Part shown: one piece after another, positions 33,134 to 44,363 of the stretch | How the letters are laid out: every line of letters begins with the position of its first letter | Numbering within the stretch: the stretch's first letter is position 1 | From: Proales similis | Taxonomy: Eukaryota > Rotifera > Eurotatoria > Ploima > Proalidae | Length of the DNA: 64,000 bases | Assembly (NCBI GenBank): GCA_019059635.1 | Contig: JAGVRJ010000003.1 | Span: 1,364,001-1,428,000 of the forward strand | Direction of reading: 5' to 3' | Notes under the pieces: generated by a model | What the model was told of the DNA's origin: nothing | Seen by the model: only the letters and a program-made list of their open reading frames with translations | The model's database searches: none | Made by a program: the position numbers and the translations under genes

Positions 33134-33978
33134 TGGAAAAAAAAATAAACCTCGAATATCAATGAGAACAACTCTTCTCTCGCACTTTTTCTCTATTGGG
33201 CCTCGCAAACAAAAGAAAATACAAAGAGTTTGATTACGAATTCGCCAGAGTCATTTATTAGAATTTTTATTTGCGTTTTTTTTTGTCTTGATACTGAAAC
33301 AAGTATTTGCTTAATTGAATGAGATAGTCGAATTAAGAACGATCGCAAGCTTCTATTCTACAATGAATCGTTGACGTGAGAAATTAACAGGGAAGAATTT
33401 ATCCGTCAGCCGATCGACAAGCTTCTAATTTTGTTCTAGTTTGTCTGTGAGCTTTTAAGTTGCATTGGAAGAGTTTAAATAGAAATGGCATCTATCGAAC
33501 GAACAGAGCTTTTGGACTTATCAAGTAGAGGAAGAAAGAAAAAAGAGAGCGTCGTGTCAAGTCTCTTTTTCGAAAGCAAGCATGTTCCATTTCTAGTCGT
33601 TATTAAATGTTTAAAAGCGAGCGAGCCGAGTAACCATAATTGTGAGACTCGTCTCGCCTGGCGTCGGCAGCCTAGAATTAAACGGCACTCGTTTCTGAGC
33701 CGGCCCGAGCGAAACAGTCAACTCGTAAATGAGATGAGATAAGAAACAACTAATCAGATGGTCAGAATGCGAGCATTCCGACTGACTAAGTGCTTCGAAA
33801 TGGAGCAGCAGTAGCAGTAGTGATGAGCCGGAAGAGGGCTGAAGGGAAAAAGTAAAAGGCCTTGCATGTACTGCAGGGGACCGCACAATCTGAATTAAAA
33901 AATTGAAATTTGAATTGAATCGAAACTGAAGAAGAAGAAGGGTTGAATTGAAATTTGGGCCGATGAAAGGCGTTTGCC
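33134..33978. other. Convergent 3' spacer GNL3 / adducin
   Basis: 845 bp between convergent stops. AATAAA occurs about 10 nt after the GNL3 stop. Small open frames (33485-33742 +, 33611-33886 -) show no domain or splice support. The segment may include 3' UTR of adducin. Confidence 0.35.
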
Positions 33979-36900
33979 TTATTGTGAGCCGGCGCTCTCC
34001 TTGTTCTTTTTGCGACTCAAAAACGAGAGCTTCGACTTTTTCTTTGTCTTAGTCTCGGCCTTGTCGTTTGGCTTCATTGAGCTCGGAATCGTTGCACTTT
34101 TGCTCGATCGATTCATGTCTGCTTCACGACCATTCTCGTGTGATGATTGCTAAATTGAAAAATTTGTTTCATTAAGCACGCAGTTAAGATCGCCAGTGCA
34201 TTTTAAATGAATTATTACATCACCGCTTGACTCTTGGCTCATGGCGCTCGAAGATTTGGTCGGATCTTCTTGGCTCTTCTTATCCAGCATGGAGCGAGAG
34301 CGAGGCATTGTGCTCGACTTCTTGACGTTCTCTGCGCGAATTCAATTGCGATTACTCGTTTCAGAAGCGGAAATTGATGCACAGGCAAAAGAAAACCAAC
34401 CGATTAGTTCACTCTTGTTAGCGCGGTCGCCGACTTCTTCCATCAGCGGCGTGTTCTCTATCACCAAAGCAAACATGCAAGCAACCAAATCAAACAGGCC
34501 AATCACTTTGCCACTTACCCAACAGCTCTTGGTGAAGTAGATCTTTTCGTTGAACTTGAATGAGAATCGTTTCAGTATGCTGGTGATGGCAAATGCAATT
34601 TGCAACTTCTACCTTGATCTTTGATTTGTTTTTGAGCGATTTCTTTCTTGTACTTTTCAATGTCGTTTGGATCCATTTGTTGGAATGGATTGGCGGCTGA
34701 AAAGTAAGACTTGTAGACAACGGCATTGTTTTGCTGTTCGCGCTTGATGATTCCTTTTGAAACTGCGCCGAGGACAAGGGTCGAGCTGTTTGCCTCCTGA
34801 GTCGAGAAAAGTAATTAAGTCACGCCACTGAGCGGTTATGGTCAAGCTCAACTCTGTTTCTCTTTGTTCAAAAGTAAAAAAAAAAAAAGCAATCTTTGAA
34901 AACCAGCATCCAAATCGCCAAGCAAACTGATTCTAATTCACTCATGAGGGAAAACGTGCTCAATAGGATTCGCGAAAACGCATGCATGAGGGCGGCAAGA
35001 GCGGAACCGATTCAGAGACGCTTACTTTGCCAGATTGGAGAACGCTCGATTTTGAGAATAGACGCGATGAGGGACCAGCGTCTACTTTGTCTTCGATGTA
35101 CTTTTTCTTAACCTAATTTGGACAAGTCGCAGGTGAAACGAATTAGATCATAGACGGACTAGGTGATGAGAGGGGGCTGGTTTAGAGGCGAGTTGGGAGC
35201 CGGTTTTGGACAAGAGAACAGAGAGGCCTTGAGATATGTTCAAACAAACCTTGCTTTGGTCTTTACAGTGCCGGATAAACGAGAGAAAGCGTTGAATAGG
35301 GCGTTTAGGGAAATAGATCAGGATTTAGACAACCACCTTCGAGCTTGTTTCCGTGCTCGTCGACTTCGCCCAGGCCGTACAAGATTTTCGACTGATAGCC
35401 GGGCGTTTTTCGATCTTCGAGACGATCTTTGCTTATCTTTTGGTCAGAAACGGGTTCAGTAAAGGGTTTGCGATTTCAGTCGGAGAGTGTGAATAGCGGA
35501 GGAAGAGGAGGCGGAGATTTGCGGTGAAGGCAAAAGATCTTACTTGCTTCTGGTGCTCTTTGAGCTCGCGCGGATTGCTTCCTTGTGGAGCGAACTGATT
35601 CTTGCCCTCAATTCGAATCGGAGTGCTGGTCTTGTTGGGCGAGTTGGCCGCTCCAGCCGACGGCGAGACCCATTTGGTGATTTTTTTCGGGTTCGGAGTG
35701 CCCGTCTCTTCGAGCTCTGTTCGTGTATATGCGTTGGGCGACGCGAGCCAGTCACCTTTGGCTGCCTTGAGCTTTTCCTCTTTCAGTCGTCGAATGTAAT
35801 CTTCGTCGAACATGTGCGAGGTAACTGCCGGCGGTATCTCCACATCCTTGACTGCATTTCGGTCAATGCTTCTCACTATGGGCTGCTTGTACATGTATCC
35901 AGTTCTGTAGCCAGCGTTGTCAAGACAGCGCATCAACGCTTCGAACTCGAGCTCTCCCACGCGCCACTTTTTATTCTCAAGCTGCAGGGCGGCCAATTCG
36001 GCCTGCTGCTGATTCATTTCGGCTAGTTTGCGCTGTGTCTCTGCGTTGGGCACCACCAGGTTGTCCAAGCCGACCACCAACGCTTTCGATTGTATCTCGC
36101 TGGCGGCCATGACATTGAATAGCTGATAGCATGCTTCCTCTACACTCTCACCGCACACAATTACTCCGTGGTTGCGAAGGAACATGACCTTGGCAACTGG
36201 ACCAAGGTCTTTGGTGAGCAGCTCGCGGACCTCTTGCTCGCCCATCAGGCCTTTGAACTCGTGGTAGCCAATGGGACCACAGGCGATCGCTTCTTGTGAA
36301 ATCGGCAACAGGCCACATTTCATAGAGGAGATGGCCGTCAGGACTTGGGTGTGTGCGTGAATCACGCATCTAATGTCGGGACGAGCGCGGTAGATGGCGG
36401 CGTGAAGGCCAAAGGCCAGTTTGTTCACGGCATACGTTGAGCTGCCTTGTTCGACCACTTCGCCCGAATGCTTTACTTTTATCAGACTCGACGCGCTTAT
36501 CTCGTGATACAAGAGCCCATACGGATTGACCAGAAAGTGTTCGCTCTCTGCCGCAAGTCTCACTGAAGCGTGATTGAGCAGGCCGCTCGTCCAGCCGTAC
36601 ATATCAATGATGCGGAAGAGCGAGGCCAGTTTGCATCTTTGAATTCGTTCGCCCTTGGCGTAGTTGAGCGTGTCAATGCCTCTGATGTCATTGATCGGAA
36701 TGAGCACATTTCCGCCTGTGAATTTAATTCAAAATTAAACAGCTTGCATTAACACTGGTCAGCTTTAGAGGGCAATAAGCTTTGTTTACCAATATCCTTG
36801 ATGTTAGCTGCAAGCGAGATGCAAAACACAAGCGAGAATGAGCGTGATTAGTTTTAAAAGCCAAGCGAAAGACGACGGAGAATATTTAGGTGAGAGCAAC

Positions 36901-37211
36901 TTACGCCGGCCTGACATGGATGCGACCTGCTGCCACTTGGACGAAGTGTTGGGCAGCAGAAGCTCGCTGATCTGCTGAAGAGCCAACAAAGAAGCGGTGT
37001 GAGGCCCATGCTTGAGCTGATCGGCAATTATGGACTCGAGCTCTTCTCTGAACGCTTGACTGTTGAGAATGGAAGAGACGCGCTGTCTGGACTCCATCTG
37101 ACGCATGTCCTCCTTGACATCGGCTGGTCGCTGTAGTTCTCGCTGATAGTCAGGGTCATCAGGATTGATGGTTTCTATGAAGCGACCGCCTTCCGTCTTT
37201 GCTTCGCTCAT
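33979..37211 (-). CDS. ADD: Adducin (spectrin-actin capping membrane-skeleton protein)
   Basis: Joins spectrin to actin barbed ends beneath the plasma membrane. The start is ATG 37209-37211 (MSEAKTEGGRFIETINPDDP). The N-terminal segment continues through LLPNTSSKWQQV. An 18-nt microexon (36790-36807) encodes PNIKDIG across its joints and leads into GGNVLIPINDIRGIDTLNY. The class II aldolase-like head is one long exon: CKLASLFRIIDMYGW, LLNHASVRLA, NPYGLLYHEISASSL, CVIHAHTQVLTAISSMKCGL, FLRNHGVIVCGES and FEALMRCLDNAGYRTGY. Several small exons then encode a disordered tail (GIIKREQQNN, NPFQQMDPNDIEKY, MPRSRSMLDKK). The MARCKS-related Lys-rich end KKKSKLSFLSRKKNKES closes the protein. That tail usually mediates spectrin-actin binding and PKC or calmodulin control. 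The upstream codon at 37217 is TTG, not a start. Confidence 0.94.
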
Positions 37212-38169
37212 CTTCAATTCGTGTACGTATCGGTCTCTCTCGACTTCTAAACTCGTGAGGCTATAATGTTAGTGATTAACGCGCGCGCGCGCACGAACCA
37301 GCATCCATGATGGCCTGCCGCCACCGCCGCTATAATTCGCCACATAAATTATGAGAAGAAAGTGATAAGCTCGTCGGGCAGGCGGCCGGGCCAGAGCATC
37401 CACTCGGCTCTCTTTGTTCTGCCGTCAGCCATTCGACGTGCAAAAAAAGTTATCTCGGATGCAGCGAGAGAGAGAGAGAGAGAGAGAGAAATAAAGGGAG
37501 AAAGAGAATCGCGCGCGCGCCAGAGAGGGCGAGCGCGCAAGCAAACAAGTAAATGATCGAACTAATGAACTCGTGCTCTCGACCGCCGGCCCAGAGGCGT
37601 GTTTCTGTGTCCAAGTTTCATAATGCGCTTGGGATTAGATCACCGCTACATACGCGCCGCATAAGCCATCCAAAATTATTACGATTCGAGTGGCTGGCTC
37701 AACTTGACTGGAGCTAAACATGCGATTTGATTGATAGAGTCGACCGTCCGAGCGAATTTGCATTTCATATTATCTGCCCTATTTACATTCAACATAGACA
37801 GATAGTTTAGAAGAACAGAAAAACTAATTCATTCATGTCTAGGCATTGGCGGCCAGCCGGTCGGACAGAGATAATTCGATTCGCATCGATCGTATTGGGC
37901 TCCAATCTCAAGTAGATTGCCCTACATCGGAAAGTGTTCTCCAGCTGCCTAATTGTTCACATGTTGACTTATGGCTGACTGCAATGCGGCTCATAAATTT
38001 TTACAATCGACTTAATACCATCGTCAGCCTCGAGCCTGATTTCATTGGGATCGCGAGGCGCGCCGCCCCCTTTGAACTAAAACATGATTCCAACCGAAAT
38101 TCACATTTATTAAATAGAACACACCGCCGCCTTGTGGAGTGGTGGCCGGTGCAGACGAGTCGATTTATT
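37212..38169. promoter_or_regulatory. Adducin upstream region
   Basis: 958 bp. It contains alternating (GC)n at 37280-37292, a (GA)12 run at 37466-37489 and a second CG-rich alternation near 37511-37520, all within 320 bp of the adducin start. It also holds the 3' flank of GET4. GA repeats near starts recall GAGA-type elements, but no factor can be inferred. The open frame at 37846-38301 lacks an ATG and is partly antisense to the GET4 tail. Confidence 0.35.
37466..37489. repeat. (GA)12 microsatellite upstream of adducin
   Basis: Uninterrupted GA dinucleotides, about 255 bp upstream of the adducin ATG and next to short GC alternations. Confidence 0.9.
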
Positions 38170-39723
38170 TTAGTCCATGTTGTCATTTTCATAAACTTGC
38201 TCGTCAGTGTCCGACGACTCCTCGTTCTGCTCGCTGTCGTCATCGTTTTCGTCGTCTTCTTCCAGCTCTCCGCTGGCCGCGTTCGAATTGCCCATTATTG
38301 ACCTGAGCAAGTTGGCTAGAGAGCAGAAATAATTTGAAACGATCTGCATTCAATTAGGAGACGAGCCAGTTACAGAATAGGTCGTTTTTGACTTGACGCT
38401 GCCTCTTGATGCCGAAGAACGCCTCGCCGATGCTATCGAAATACTTGGCCGCGAATTAAATCGCAATTCATCATTTTATCGCGGCGAACAATGAGTAAAT
38501 GAGAAATTACGGTGCTCAACGATGAGTCCTGTTCAAGTGCTGGCTTGTAGACATCGAGCAGCATTCGGTAGAGTCTAGCCTTCTGACCCCTTAATCATTC
38601 AAGCAGTTAGGCGATGTCGAATAAAAAGAGAAATGAGCTCGGTCTCACTCTTCGATCAGTTTGAGCAAGAATCGAACGAAATTTGTGAGTGGAGGAAGCG
38701 AGTCGAGTGAAGCGAACGCCGGATGATGTTTAATGTACGTTGCGTAGAACACGTTGGCTGCGTGGAAATTTCTAAGATAGAGAAGCTGAAGCGATGCCTG
38801 GGCCATGAACAGTTCAAACTCTGACGGGTAGCCATCGTGTAGATGAAATTCGATAATCATGTGCGCAAACGACTCTCCGTCGGCCGAATGCAGGAAGTGA
38901 TAGCGAGCTTGTAGGAAGTTTTCGTCTGCCGAATATTTCAAGGTCAAGTTTTAGAGTCTAATCAGGCGCGTTGTGCGCAAACAAACCGATCCAGTGGTTG
39001 ATGGCGAACTCTCTGTGCAAATCGACGTGTCCAAACTTTTTCTGGTAAGCAATCATGTGCCGCTCAAACGCATCTGCACATTGCTCCTCCGAGCCGATCA
39101 CACCCGACGACCATTTTAGAACGGCCGCGGTGAAGTTGGTCTGCTCTTCCTCGCTCTTCTCCAAGTACGAGTGAATTCGGCTTATCTTTCCTGGTGCATA
39201 CTTTAAACGCGTTTTAAGACTGCGAACGAACTTGGCCCATACTCAATAATCGGGACGATAATGCCGAGAAGTGTGTTTTGAGAAGCTCGACAAAGGATTT
39301 ACACAAATCGTTCACACATTCGATCTAGAATTTAAAAGCTCTGACTCAGCTCTCATTCGACTCTATTCGCGTTACGCAATGTTTTACTTTGTTTTTAGCC
39401 GCAAAGTAGGCAATGCCCTGAAACAACACTTCCAACGAGTCGTCAAACAGCTGAGCATTAGATGATCTGGCGAGGGGGGGGGGCGCGTTAAATTCTGAAT
39501 TGAACGCCAAGAGTTGAGACTGGCTGAACCTGAAATTGATGGTCTTGATGAGTTGATGAGCTTCGTAAAAGTTGTCGCTGTCCACGGTCTGCTTTACACG
39601 AGCTAGCAGCTTGGGGAAACGCTGCAGTATGGGCAACGCTTCTATGCTGGCCAGACTGAAGCCGATCAGCGGCCGATCTGCCACCAGCCTTTGTAAATAT
39701 CTGCTCCGACTCTGCCCGCTCAT
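38170..39723 (-). CDS. GET4: GET4 / TRC35, subunit of the BAG6 complex
   Basis: Alpha-solenoid protein of the tail-anchored protein pathway; bridges BAG6, UBL4A and the targeting ATPase GET3. Minus-strand start ATG 39721-39723. The N-terminus contains FPKLLARVKQTVDSDNFYEA then HQLIKTINFR, the family start of the TPR-like helices. A short intron whose pyrimidine tract is ten consecutive C (39474-39483) leads to SSNAQLFDDSLEVLFQGIAY. Later exons give VLKWSSGVIGSEE, FGHVDLHREFAINHW, FLQARYHFLHSADGESFAHM, MAQASLQLLYLRN and KYFDSIGEAFFGIKRQ. The last exon gives ANLLRSIMGNSN and a very acidic tail. Its 5' end faces the BAG6 gene, whose product is its direct partner. Confidence 0.93.
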
Positions 39724-40342
39724 GTCCGCCTGTTTATTTGCTCTGCTCGCTCTAAAAATATCTCAATGCTCTTGAATTAAATTTTGAAATTTATGCCCAT
39801 ACGATCAGAATATTAATTGGGATATATTTGCTACGCTTGTGCAATCTTTTGTCCGATCAGATGCTGATCAAATGCATTGCAACTGCATTTCAGATGCGTT
39901 TGCACTCGGACAACTGGAGATTCAGAAAAGAAGAAACCTTTCTCCAGGCCTCTGATCTCCTCCTTATTTCAACGCATCTAAAGCGCATCCAAGCCCAGAA
40001 ACTGCGCCACTCGAATTCGCTGGTTTTTCTCAGTTTTTTTTTGCAAAAAAATCCCTAAATCGAGGTAAAACAAGAAAAAGAAATGTGAAATAAACTCGAT
40101 GGAGGATATCGACAAGCAGCTAGGCATCAAATCAAAACGGTCTCAGTTGAAATAAAATGCCAGACGAGTTAGAAGAGCGGCAAGATTGTCAAGTTGGATA
40201 AGCAGACGAGTGCAAAGTGTACATTTGCATGGATGGGCAGAGAAAGGCTGCGATTTATAATTTTCTACTTGATCTCTTATTTGCCTGCAGAACTGCACAG
40301 TTGCATAAGCGGCCATTCGCTTAGTTGGCAAGAGAAAAAAGA
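39724..40342. promoter_or_regulatory. Divergent promoter region GET4 / BAG6
   Basis: 619 bp separate the two start codons. It contains a small ATG frame at about 40099-40155 (MEDIDKQLGIKSKRSQLK, stop), an AG|AGCGAG acceptor-like context before GET4 (rc of about 39755) and CGCTTAG about 20 nt upstream of BAG6. A minus-strand frame at 40143-40331 shows no family. Co-regulation is inferred from geometry. Confidence 0.45.
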
Positions 40343-43300
40343 ATGCTGGAGATTAACGTGAAGACGATTGATGGCCAGAACAAGTCGTTCGTGGTGCCCG
40401 AAGGGGTAAGATTGTTGCTACAAGTTGAATGTATAAACACCATCTGGATCGCTTCTGTTCCAAGTATTCGGTTCGACAGTTTAAAGAAAGAATCGCCAGC
40501 TCGATGGTAAATCCTTAAGCATCGGAGCTGTTGTCTCAAAGCGTAACTCTTGCCACCAAAGTCGATTCCATTGGAAAGGCAGCGGCTGATTTTTCAGGGT
40601 CGCGAGCTAAAGGACGACTCGCCACTCCGCGATTTTGGTAAGCTTCAGCCAGACAGACTTCAAGGTCAGGTTCTCATTCGTTGGAATTCAAACATCCAAT
40701 ATTCAGATGTGAATGGCAAAACTGTTCATCTGGTGCAAAGAGTGCCGCCACCACCGCTGTCGCAGCAAAATACGCCCCAAGCGCAAGCGGCTGCTTCTCC
40801 TTTGCCCGGACAAGCACCGTCGCCTGAAATGCAAAACATCATAAATCAGCTGATGGGCAGTCTTGGAGAGTTTGGCCGTAACGCCACCTTCAACACCACC
40901 AATGTAACAACTTTGCTAAAGCGCAATCGATTCGCCCGACTCAAATGTGTATTTGTACGTATAGAACGGGACGAACGGAATGCAAATTCACATTGATCTC
41001 GGAAATGTGAGTCAAGTGGTGAATGAGAACGAGATTCGCACACGAGTGAGAAACGTTCGCCGTTTTCTCTCGATGGCCGAGGCGAGGCTCAATCGTTTGG
41101 AGGTAAATTCGCGCCCTTGACAAACAGTCTAGATTTGACCAATCCTTCGTGCTCGCTTGATTTGAAGCAAATTCAAAGCGGCGCGCCGTTGGAGGATCTG
41201 CCCACCAACACGATCATAATCGGCTCGATTCAAACTACAGCTACAGTAACAGACGAAAATGGAAATGTGGTCGACATTCGTCTTCCAGCTCACACAACTC
41301 CCCTTCCTCATCAGATGTTTGCTGTGCCCAATATGGCAAGGAATGAAAATAGTTCACAAGCACCAGCAGCACCAACAACGAGCTCACAGCCGAGAGCTGG
41401 AGAGCAGCAACAAGCTTCGTCGGGCACTTCATCGCACGCGGCCGAAGAGAGGCAAAGCACCGAGCCAACGAACCCGTCTGAGCAGAGCCAGCCAAACATC
41501 AATGTCGAAGTGCTGGGCGATCTCACCCAGTGTGTGATGAATGTCTACTCGCGCTTTCAGCCGCATCTGCAAAGATATCAAGAAATGCTGTTGAACGATT
41601 TAAATGAGCCGACAAGTAGTGAGGCAACTGCAGGCGATCATCAGCAACCGTCGAACGAAGACAGACGGCAGCGCTTTTGCAACAACGTCAATGACATGCT
41701 GCATCTTCTCGGCCATTTGTTCCACAACCTAAGCGACTTGCACGTGAACATCCGCGATAGACCGCCCCGTCGGATGCAAACAATGAACTCGTTCTATCAG
41801 ACGAACGCGAGCATAATCAGCGCTGTGCCGATTCAGGGCAGCTTCCGCATCCCGACAAATGCCGCAGCGCCACCAAGCCAAGCTCCCAATACGCCAGCTG
41901 GCACTCAGAGTGAGCAGGCTTCGGCCCGACAGAGATCGGCTTCAACCGAGCCGTCCACTCGAGCAGCTCCGACCGAGCCGCAACAGCCAGCGACTGGTCC
42001 AGGCAGGAGACGCACTCCAAGTCTGATGATGCCGTTGCCCAATCCGCCAATACCGTCGCCACTGAGAAACACGAGCTTTGATAACTTCCTACCTTGCAAC
42101 TCAGTCCACTTCTATTCGGGAAATTCGACGCCTGCTTTTCAAAGGCAAACGCCACTGAGACAATCCGCTCAGCGCAGACGCCATCCAGCCGGCGACCGGC
42201 CCCCGTCAACGGAGCCGACAAGCAACCAGGCCAACTCAAATGTCCCTCCCAATCCAAACGATCTAACGCGTCTTCTCTCCAACATGATCACGTCCACACT
42301 GGGCGGCTCAATGGGCCTAGGTGCGACCATGGGACAAAGTCCTCGAGTACAAATGAATTTTGGCGGCTTTCCCAGTGGCCCTGGCAGCACGCCCACCGGT
42401 GGTTTTATGGATCAGCTCATATCCGGCCTATTCGGTGGCCAGTCCGATCAAAACGACAACGGACAACTGATGCAAACGGTCTTGAGAGAGGCCGTCAATC
42501 TGATGAATGTGGCTGGAAGTGGAGGTACCGATCCCCGCCTGAACGAATCACTCGATCAGTTCCTTAGTCGATTCGGTACTCGAGAGCAAATCGAACGGCT
42601 GACAGGCGCGAGTAGCTCCGGCTCTTCGTCGCTTAATCTATTCAGCACTTTCTTCTCCTCACTCGGACTGGGAGATATGATCAGCCTGGCCCGTGGTGAC
42701 AACCGCGAGCACGTGTTCGATCGAACCAGAGAGCCGGTGAGAAACTATTTACGTGAAAACTATCAAATCGAACCGGGACCGATCGAGAATCAAACTGAAA
42801 ACATAAACAATTTGGTTGAGCGAATGTATGCAGAGCTGTTCGAAAATGCGGACAGTCAGCTCTACGTTGATTTCTCTTCGTTCGAGTCAGTCGATCCAGA
42901 GATTGACTTTTCAAAATCGTTCGCCAAACTTGCCAAGCATCATTTAAAATGCCTGCTCGTGCATATGCTTACAGAGAGCCCACAGCAAGAGCCTGGTCTA
43001 ACTTGGAGCGGCGGCCTGTTTAAAAAGTTCGAAGAAGCAACTGGCCAAATGGTGCTGCTCTCTCGTCGCTGTGTTCGCAATGCAGACGAACAGTTCATAA
43101 ACTTGGTGACCACAAAAATCATGAATTCAGTGATGCCCAGTGGCCAGAATGAACAGACGGGCATTCAACCACTGTCAATATTCAACGACTTCTTCCAGGG
43201 CTATATCCGCGGTCAAATTCAGCATTTGGTGAACACGACCGTAACGACTGCATCAGGTCAAACCATTGAGCAGTTCTTGGTGAGACGCGAGCAAGCAGTG

Positions 43301-43927
43301 GCACAAAGCACTCTTGAAGAAGAAAGAGCAGAAGAGAGAAGCATTAGCGAGAGCTCTTCGAATCAGTACGGCAGCGTGTCGTCCTTGAAAAGCGCCGAGT
43401 TCATGGAAATAACCAAAAACGCGCCCATCGAACGCAAGGAGCTCATATTTCACGATCAGCCGAGCAAAAGGAGCAAGAGAACTGAACGCACCGAATCGAT
43501 TGACTCGTGGCGCAGCGAGCTGCCCTTGTCCTGGATTTCGGTGCTCGAGCAAGACATCGAAAAGCAAAAACTTTTAGAGCCAAAGACTTCCTTTTCTGAC
43601 GCATACTCGAGCGGAATGCCAATGAAAAAGCGCAAATTGTTCGCCAGGCCAGAAGAGCTGAGCAGTCGCGAGTTGTTCAAGAAATGCCTGTCGCGCACAC
43701 TCGACAAGATCAATGTGAAAAATCGAAAACTGGAGGAGGAGGCGGCGGCCAGCTCTCAAATCATAAGCTCGTTTGAGCCGGAGTTCGAAGGCGCGCTAAA
43801 GCAGAGAGTAGAGCAGGATAGTGACTACAAGCAGCTTACCAGTGCCGACGACCAACACAAACCGGACTCAGAACAGCCAGCTAACGGCGAGGCTCGATTT
43901 CGATACATTGCCAAGTTTTTCAAGTGA
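40343..43927 (+). CDS. BAG6: BAG6 (BAT3/Scythe) chaperone with N-terminal ubiquitin-like domain
   Basis: Holdase that triages tail-anchored and mislocalised membrane proteins, in complex with GET4 and UBL4A. Exon 1 gives MLEINVKTIDGQNKSFVVPE. Two short introns then rebuild the UBL domain: YSVRQFKERIASSM, SIPLERQRLIFQGRELKDDS, GKTVHLVQRVPPPP. IHIDLGNVSQVV and NVRRFLSMAEARLNRLE match the segment after the UBL. One long exon then encodes the Pro/Gln/Ser-rich middle and helical blocks (NVEVLGDLTQCVMNVYSRFQ; FLSRFGTREQIERLTG). The C-terminal BAG-like region reads LPLSWISVLEQDIEKQKLL and SFSDAYSSGMPMKKRKLF, which supplies the nuclear localisation signal and GET4-binding surface of the family, then FEGALKQRVEQDSDYKQL. 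This matches the vertebrate protein end to end, though shorter. The neighbour GET4 is the physical partner. Confidence 0.95.
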
Positions 43928-44363
43928 AATTGTCTCATTCAAGTTTAAGCCTGTCGCTCCACTCGCACCCCCTTTACACAAAGAAGATTCGTTTATTTCT
44001 TTAGTTTTACTTTTTTCTCATCTCGATTGCTTTTGCTTCTTCAAAATCATCGTCCTCACTTTCTTTTTCTATATTTTATTCTGATAAAGGCAGAATTTCG
44101 CGCAGTTCTACAAAAACAAAAAATGCAAACAAATAAAACAACATGAATGAAAAAAAAGAAGAAAAACTTGTTTAAGACAAAAGAATGACGACGTGCAACA
44201 AACGAGAGAAGAAGCGATTTATTTAATTTAACTCTGCAAGCCCCAGACTAGCGCCAGGGCTTTCGTGCTCGTTTCGCGTTTTTTCTCAAAACGGCACAGT
44301 CTGACGCTCTCATGGACATATTTTGGATTAAAGCGGCCGCAGTAATCTAACAAGTCCACTACC
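43928..44363. other. Spacer BAG6 / ICE1-like
   Basis: 436 bp, T-rich then A-rich. AATAAAAC near 44132 likely ends the BAG6 transcript. No gene seen. Confidence 0.35.

Noticed and set aside
34900-35462. Plus-strand frames (such as 35163-35462) as separate genes
   Set aside because: They are antisense to small adducin tail exons, whose minus-strand reading (TPGYQSKILYGLGEVDEHG; KKKYIEDKVDAGPSSRLFSK) is protein-like and flanked by splice sites.
37846-38301. 151-codon plus-strand open frame with two hydrophobic stretches
   Set aside because: It has no ATG start, and its hydrophobic 3' half is the antisense of the acidic GET4 C-terminal tail, which explains the composition.
40099-40155. Short ATG frame MEDIDKQLGIKSKRSQLK as a first exon of BAG6
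   Set aside because: Joining it to the BAG6 frame by the visible donor and acceptors does not keep the phase with MLEINV, and BAG6 already has a good start at 40343.
40143-40331. Minus-strand 62-codon frame with several cysteines between GET4 and BAG6
   Set aside because: No zinc-finger spacing and no family; more likely promoter or 5' UTR sequence.
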